A DNA stretch of 64,000 nt from Hypomyces perniciosus. Taxonomy: Eukaryota; Ascomycota; Sordariomycetes; Hypocreales; Hypocreaceae. This document shows, one piece after another, positions 58,231-64,000 of the stretch; position 1 is the first letter of the stretch, and every line of letters begins with the position of its first letter. The stretch lies in NCBI GenBank assembly GCA_008477525.1, contig SPDT01000011.1:62001-126000 (forward strand), given 5' to 3'. A program made the position numbers and the translations under genes. The notes under the pieces are model-generated. The model was not told the origin of the DNA. It did not search any database and saw only the letters and a program-made list of their open reading frames with translations.

Positions 58231-59066
58231 GATGCTTATGGCCTTCAGGTTAGGTATGTGGGTGTCTTGATGATCTTATATGTCAGTGGCACGGCCTATT
58301 TCAGACTGAATGTTTATCTTTCAACAACTTATGGACTAGATACAGTGAGTAGCGTAGGCAGCCACTTCTGGCCGAGTTGTTTCATCAAGGTACTGTGTGG
58401 GCGGTGGTATATATGTGTGGGAATCGTGCCTAATACTGTAATATAGCGTTGCCATACATACATACAGAACATCATTCTTTACAGCACCGCAGATTGATTG
58501 CAATATATACAGATATGTATGTATATAGATATGGAATATGAGTTTTATTAGTGGAGTGGCCTGGATTTATGTACATTGTTTATCTTATACTCCGCACTCG
58601 CTGCGTGTAGTGTTACTATAATATGGCCGTTACTATGAACCGGTATGGATTAATAGTCGGAACGACGCACTAATAGTATACCAGATCAACAACCGTGATT
58701 CAAGGCGAGCCAAAGGAGCAATAATCCAATCGTGATCACGAAGTTCAGTCAATGTATATGGATGCCCTAAGCTTCCACTCTTTGGCATAAATACAAGCTG
58801 GCTGTTATCTGTACATATCAGTACACATTCAATCGAACTACTTGTTCCACTAAATATAAATAGTGACTTGATTACAGTACTCAACTACCCCAATCTCCTG
58901 CCAATTTTAACCCTAACCCTACACTTTATCACTTAAGAGACCCATAGGATTGTTGCACTGCGTTGCCAACAGCTACTAAATTATATCTATGTTATGTAAC
59001 AACGATGTTGCCATAGTGCTTATTTAAAAATCCCGCGGAAGTATAGTATAGTATATTGCTAGACGA
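58231..59066. other. intergenic stretch with a short telomere-like word
   Basis: TAACCCTAACCCT occurs at 58908-58920. Several ATACATAC/TATATA simple repeats are present. No gene supported. Confidence 0.45.
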
Positions 59067-59531
59067 CTACGGGGAAAACTTTCGCTTTTTGCTCATATTC
59101 ATCTCTGTCCAACCTTGTGATGTATTTGACATGAGATTTTCGATGCGGCTATTCAGGAGCATGATTGTCTGGTCTTTCTCGCGCTGAGACAATGTCATTT
59201 TCTGAGCTTCTGCCCAAGAAAAACCCAACAAACAGTTTTGGGTGTCAATGGTTTGATCTCGCTCCTTTAGTTCTTGCACCTTTTCTACAAGAGCCTCTTT
59301 GTGTTGGTTGATGTCAAATTCCAACATCTCCCGTTTTAGTGACTCTTCATCCAGCAGTCGCACAAGCTCGTCATTGAGCCTCTGTTTTTCTTGGAGATCA
59401 TTTTCTAATTGGTGTATCCGCTCATGTAAGTGTAGGTAGTGTAACTCATCGACGGAAGAAACACTGCTCGACATACTGGGGATTGAGAGGGCGTTATTAG
59501 CGTCCGGAGAGCGCAACAAACTTTCAGTCAA
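59067..59531 (-). CDS. coiled-coil protein, unrecognised
   Basis: A single-exon frame of 154 residues. After a Ser-rich N-terminus, residues about 35-110 form a long heptad-patterned helix (LHERIHQLENDLQEKQRLND, ending near DQTIDTQ), followed by a second helix and a basic end KKRKFSP. It resembles the protein at 42874-43350 in plan: helix first, basic nuclear-signal-like end. No family is recognised. Confidence 0.6.
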   Translation of the reverse strand: MTESLLRSPDANNALSIPSMSSSVSSVDELHYLHLHERIHQLENDLQEKQRLNDELVRLLDEESLKREMLEFDINQHKEALVEKVQELKERDQTIDTQNCLLGFSWAEAQKMTLSQREKDQTIMLLNSRIENLMSNTSQGWTEMNMSKKRKFSP

Positions 59532-59850
59532 GAGAAAGAACTAATTCCAAGGCTGCCGGCTTCCTTGAAGCTTATATCGTTGTGAGCAAACTGAAAGCTA
59601 TTGATAGCGTCTCTTTGTGCTATTTTGGCCCCACAGCCAGAAGTGATAATGTTTCTTGACATGCCTTATCATACATACAGTAACCTCAAGCATAGGTGTC
59701 AATAATAGATAATATAGTCATATTATGAAAAGCACAAAAGATACATGTGATAGCCCCTGATGCTGGAAACAAAACAGCAACACGGTAGATACAGAATCAT
59801 AAGAGAGATTCGGCATCTGTTCATCCTTGCTATCTAGATCGGCTCAGCGT
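59532..59850. other. short intergenic stretch
   Basis: AT-rich. Nothing recognised. Confidence 0.4.
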
Positions 59851-60651
59851 CTACAGGCCGCACCACAAGCATGCCACCGAGACCACAGCATGTGCAGAGG
59901 CAGAAATTATATTACCGATTGCCCCAGCGTATGCGTCGCCGCGACTAATTGAGCCCTGTTTCCCAAGCGCGGTTGCGAATCCCGTAATCATTGTAGTGAA
60001 TACAGCAAATAATAGGAAAAAGAGAAATCCTAGCAGACCAAGTCCCACTGAAACAAAGCGAGCTCTAGGGAAAAAGTACACAGAGGCATATGCAGAAGTG
60101 GATGTTAGGTTACAGGCCAGCGCAAACCCCAGTACAATCTCAAGCAAGGGCGTGTGGCTTAACAGACGGTTGAATAGCTTGATAGGCGGCACCACAGAAT
60201 CTATGCTCCGCAAGGTATCTTGTGATTTCGTTTGCAAGATTTTGCAATCCGAATGTCCGTTGTATACAATGCAGTCGTACTTTGTACCGATAGAGCGTCC
60301 CTTTGGGATACTGTTAAGAGCTTGGCTGACGATAGTCTCCGCAGATGCTACAGCGCTGATTACGGGGCTAGGGACAAGGTTCCCGAGGCTTGTTGCTTTA
60401 CCGCCAATGTCCTGAAGTGCACCAGGAAGGTCGCGGCGAAACAGATCTAGATTGAACTTGACCAAAAAGCGTTAACTTTGTCGGCGAAAGCGAGATGCAG
60501 TAGATGGATATGGTATACAAACCAGAAACTTAACAATTCCCTCTTTTTTATTCTCAGGGTTTGAAAGTATCCTGCATGAGAAATACAGAATTACGGCTGT
60601 TAGTACGAGATGTAGAGCAACGAAAAGCAAAAATTTGTAAAATCTTTTCAT
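59851..60651 (-). CDS. SUR7/PalI-like four-helix membrane protein
   Basis: Exons 60651-60523 and 60456-59851 flank a 66-nt intron (GTTTGT...TCAAG), giving 244 residues. Exon 1 adds the first membrane helix (FYKFLLFVALHLVLTAVIL), which a single-exon reading would miss. A long extracellular loop contains C-x7-C (YDCIVYNGHSDCK). Three further helices follow: LLEIVLGFALACNLTS, FVSVGLGLLGFLFFLLFAVF and AIGNIISASAHAVVSVACLW. This topology and the cysteine pair fit SUR7/PalI family proteins, which sit in plasma-membrane domains (eisosome/MCC) or act in pH sensing. The family call is tentative; the membrane topology is firm. No lesion is seen. Confidence 0.6.
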
Positions 60652-61031
60652 AGTGTAGTGATCTAACCGTGGAGCCAGTGAAGCTTTCGTTATGGCCCCT
60701 TCACGAAATCCACGAACGAATTATTTATAGTATTTATAAATTTTGCAATTGCTAACTAATCTTTTATAATAGCAAAGTTTACAAATGCACATCAGGATGT
60801 AGTGTTGCGAAAAGACAAGTATAAGGACGCGGGCTAGCCTAAAATCACTTTATCTAGGAATACGCTTAACCAATGAGCATTCAGCGTTGTATGCCCTCTA
60901 TAGTAAACATGAAATTGCGCAAGGATCTTATTGGAAAACGAAAAAAAAAGAAGAAAAAAACAGGCTGCAGGGGTGGTGACGAATGAGAAAGAATACTATC
61001 GACTATGAGACGGCAAAACTAGCTTCAAGGT
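60652..61031. other. short intergenic stretch
   Basis: Contains A-rich and GAAAAAAAAAG runs near 60940-60960. No ORF supported. Confidence 0.4.
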
Positions 61032-61680
61032 TTAAACTACAGGTATCTCGTGTGTTTCTTTGAGCTTCGGCAGCATGATTCGGTCGTAGATTATGTATAA
61101 TGCCGCAGAGACCACGAACCATGTCCCAATGATAGTCACGGTGATGATCGCAGTTATCGACCATTGCCCGCCCTGCATGCTATAAATATTGAGAAGTGCT
61201 GAGCCTAAACCTAGCGCCGAATGCGTCAAAGTAGGACTTGGCGATGGTTAGATACATAGGGCCGTGTGAGGGAATCAAATCGGCTTACACGATGATATAG
61301 CGGCTGATCCAAATGTAGTTGTAGTACCATTTATACCATAACCACCCCAGGCCCGCTGTTGCTCCCAAGCAAGCGAAAGAAGCGATGTAGATCAAGGGAA
61401 CATTCCGTACCGCATCTGTGATGGATTTTCCCACCCTTCCAGTGCTGTCAAGAGCATTCGACTGCTGCACAGAAGCGTATGTAGACGGAGATACCAGAAA
61501 GCCTGCCAATAAAAGCCAGGAAAAAAAGCCAGCAAGGGCAAAGTAATAAGGCTCGATTTTTTCATCAATCTCCAAGATCAGCTCCTTATATTTGGATAAT
61601 CCTTTCCTGGTGTTGATTGAATCCTGCAGAATTACTTGCTCCGGACCTCCCCGTGACTGACTGTGATGAACGCCCGGCAT
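61032..61680 (-). CDS. four-helix membrane protein, family A, member 2
   Basis: Exons 61680-61289 and 61236-61032 flank a 52-nt intron (GTAAGC...CCAAG), giving 198 residues. Helices are YYFALAGFFSWLLLAGFLV, VPLIYIASFACLGATAGLGW, ALGLGSALLNIYS and WSITAIITVTIIGTWFVVSA. A conserved IDEKIEPYYFALAGFFSWLL segment and an NYIWISRY word are widely shared by this fungal family. The gene at 40755-41379 is a diverged paralogue with the intron in the same place. The function is unknown. Soluble ends face the same side if all four helices span the membrane. Confidence 0.75.
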
Positions 61681-62801
61681 TTTAACGATTACAATTGCGA
61701 CCTCTGTGCATGGCGTTCATAGTGCGCCATCTCGGAATTTATCTTTTTTCCCTAATCGCCTCAATTTGGGCAAGGCCATTTGTCCATGGACTGACTGACT
61801 TGTCTAATTGCTGTCGTTGGCACACCGGATGACAAAGGCTGGCAATACGCTAGTTAAGGTTAATACTGGCCAGGCGGCATATCCATCAACGATACGAAGT
61901 ACAGGGGCCCTCTCTCTCTCTTTCTCTCTTTTTTTCTCCACTTTTTTCCTCCACTTTTTTCTTTTTTCGCTATTTACGTATGGCCTGCTGGCAGTTTTCG
62001 ATTTTTAACTTTTAACTTGTACGTATGCGTACATACATACTGGGTCTTGTGTGTGTGGAATTGTATCTTTTTATTACAGTTATAATTTAACATCAATATA
62101 TCGGATCGATTATTGTATTCTAGATATGTTTACTTGACACGATAGATGCCATCGTAGAAATTACTACGGCAGCAAGCTGTGAATTCCATTCTATCGCCCC
62201 TCCCAGATAGTACCTATGCATTCCTCCTAAGGCGTTCGAGTAGCAGGCTGCTGGTGGGCTGCCTGGTTGCCATCCTTCTTTACCCCTCCTTCGTCCAACA
62301 CAGAATCGACGGGAGACATGCCCGCCACCCATTCCTCCACCACATCCCTGTCAACGGATTCCATTGGCGACTCGGATATTGGTACAAGCAAAGGTAGTCT
62401 AGTGGTGAATCTCCGAAGTGCTGGGCGTCGAGTGGAATTTGAGCGCCGTCGTTATTTCCACCTGACCTTTCATATTGAACCGAAATATAGTGTAGTGGTT
62501 GAAGGATAAGCGATGATAACTTCGCTCGCATATGCATATACATATGTATCTCACACACACATACATATATATATATATTATGGAACGCCTTGTTGTCACC
62601 GTTTCTTGGGAATATATTCCGCAAATAAGAGCCTCTAAAATAAGAATACGGCTGATTCAGGTTCTTGAAATATCCAAAAGGTGACTTTTAGACCATGATC
62701 AGTAACTGACAAATCCGCCACTCAAATATGTACCATATATTATCCAAGTCTCGAAACCACTTCGACGTTTCGACTGGTTGTAGAAACTGAAGTCAGTGAC
62801 C
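61681..62801. other. intergenic stretch with pyrimidine tract
   Basis: A CT-rich/T-rich tract lies at 61908-61970, and ACATACAT and TATATA simple repeats lie near 62027-62040 and 62530-62580. ORFs here are short and overlap on both strands. Confidence 0.4.
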
Positions 62802-64000
62802 ATGGAAGAATACGAGAAGTTCAGACAAATGTCACTTGGCGCATTTTCCTGCGACTCCCTTTCCCTGCTGGGGGTAGCTTTGAGCGTGATTCAGAGGCGA
62901 TACCCCAATGCTATCCGCTCATTGGCCACCAATGGGTCTGTGGTGTATCCATCTTTAGAAGATATTTCAGGTTTTGAAGTCCCGATGCCGCATACTGCCC
63001 CAGAATGGATAGGGTATACTTTTGGAATTTCACTTTTGCCTCCCATTGATGGCGGCAGCGTCATTGATGGCAGCAACATCAAAAAGTCAATATGGCATCT
63101 AGCCCGAGGCGATTGCGTCGAACAGGGCACGGTAGAGGCATATCTCAAGCTTCTTCGGCCAAAGTCTCTCAGTACACAGATTCTAAAGGTCCGAAATGTG
63201 CAGGATGTCATCGAGATCCAGGATGAAGGACTCGATCGGCCCACAATAATACCGTTTCAACGCGGAGATAATTGGGCCTTTGCTGTCGCGTATTCAGACT
63301 GCATTCACTGGTACAATAGCAGCGAGCACAACGACATACCAACGCCCTCAACTAGAGATTCAAGGAGTGTTGTAACTTGCTGGACCGGGCCAAGGCAGCT
63401 CAAGCCCGAAGACTCCGGGATATTCATGCTGTTGGGCATTCGGTGCATTCAACAAGGGACCCCACACCTGAGTCAACGAGCTGCTGATGCGGTGGCATCC
63501 TCCTTCCGTGACCGTATTATAATTGAGCTTCTCTGTGAGAAGATAGACCCGAGTGATGACGACTTCCAGGAGTTTCTGAGACAGGATGAAGAGCAGAGTC
63601 TCTTCGTCCACGATGCCATAAATACCACAGACCCCAGGCCACATGAAATCTCCGTGACTCCACCTCACATCCCTGGGTCTTGCACTACTCAAGATGTTGC
63701 TTCTCCATCGGTTGTTGAGGAATCGAGTTGGCCATGCCAGTCTTCCACACCTACCCCAGAGCGCTCACTGAGTCGTTCGTTGTCGGTTGCCTCCTGTCAA
63801 GCCTTCCCTGATCTCCGTAGGGATATCCTGCAGCACCTGAGCGAGGCGGCCTTTGCGTGTCGCTCTATGAGAGCCTCCACAGCCAATGACTTGGTGGTGC
63901 TTTGGCAATCGATGAAGAGAGGGCGTATAGGCAGTACACTCCACGAAAGATATAATGCCGTGTTATTCTGCGACAAGATGGACCAACTCCGGGGCGACAA
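62802..64000 (+). CDS. C48 (Ulp1-like) protease-like protein, partial at the right edge
   Basis: From ATG 62802 the frame stays open for 399 codons and leaves the window without a stop. The protein has a C48-like core: DCVEQGTVEAYLKLL in place of the WLND helix, FQRGDNWAFAVAYSDCIHWY at the usual HW...D strand pair, and GPRQLKPEDSGIFMLLGIRC at the QxxxxDCG position, followed by HLSQRAADAVASSFRDRIIIE. The catalytic His is replaced by Asn (DNW) and the Cys by Ser (DSG), so peptidase activity is doubtful. A Ser/Pro-rich linker and a helical region follow. The frame is free of lesions, in contrast to the broken C48 gene at 17300-18226. It may be a substrate-binding pseudoprotease. Confidence 0.75.
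   Translation, partial: MEEYEKFRQMSLGAFSCDSLSLLGVALSVIQRRYPNAIRSLATNGSVVYPSLEDISGFEVPMPHTAPEWIGYTFGISLLPPIDGGSVIDGSNIKKSIWHLARGDCVEQGTVEAYLKLLRPKSLSTQILKVRNVQDVIEIQDEGLDRPTIIPFQRGDNWAFAVAYSDCIHWYNSSEHNDIPTPSTRDSRSVVTCWTGPRQLKPEDSGIFMLLGIRCIQQGTPHLSQRAADAVASSFRDRIIIELLCEKIDPSDDDFQEFLRQDEEQSLFVHDAINTTDPRPHEISVTPPHIPGSCTTQDVASPSVVEESSWPCQSSTPTPERSLSRSLSVASCQAFPDLRRDILQHLSEAAFACRSMRASTANDLVVLWQSMKRGRIGSTLHERYNAVLFCDKMDQLRGD

Overview
The window looks like nuclear DNA of a filamentous ascomycete, most likely in the Eurotiomycetes (Aspergillus/Penicillium/Talaromyces type). This is inferred from spliceable introns of about 45-98 nt with GT...AG ends, and from gene families typical of that group: a BCS1-like AAA ATPase, a secreted GH18 chitinase, a DUF3723 protein, a FRE ferric reductase, F-box proteins, a patatin with a RING finger, and a Zn2Cys6 regulator. 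No rRNA, convincing tRNA, CRISPR array or bacterial-style operon was seen. Exon-intron models were built by eye from reading frames and splice signals, and no search was run.

Layout. 1-7.4 kb is gene-poor and decayed, with a methyltransferase remnant near 2.4-2.9 kb and a stop-interrupted ORF at 5.8-6.5 kb. 7.4-14 kb holds the BCS1-like ATPase, an inactivated DUF7924 gene, a four-exon chitinase, a 460-bp DNA-transposon derivative and a small secreted protein. 14-21.7 kb is repeat-rich and carries a split TM2-domain gene and a broken C48 (Ulp1-like) protease. 22-28.9 kb has a PCL-type cyclin, a coiled-coil gene, a MADS-like gene and a pseudokinase. 29.6-39.8 kb has a large F-box protein, a small PD-(D/E)XK-like protein, an AP180/ANTH endocytic adaptor and an F-box/WD40 gene cut by one stop codon. 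40.7-49.5 kb has a four-helix membrane protein, a coiled-coil protein, a chromodomain protein, a FRE ferric reductase with a frameshift and a DUF3723 protein. 50.8-64 kb has a seven-exon Zn2Cys6 regulator, a bZIP-like gene with a premature stop, a 989-residue RING-patatin protein, a coiled-coil protein, a SUR7-like membrane protein, a paralogue of the 40.7 kb membrane protein, and an intact C48-like gene running off the right edge.

Many genes carry exactly one or two lesions (single frameshifts or single nonsense codons) in otherwise well-kept coding sequence. Short mobile-element footprints are scattered between them. This suggests an accessory, recently decaying region rather than a metabolic cluster, and no biosynthetic or catabolic pathway is apparent. 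The closest thing to a theme is signalling, protein turnover and self/non-self type domains: RING-patatin, C48-like proteases, F-box proteins, a pseudokinase and PD-(D/E)XK-like proteins.
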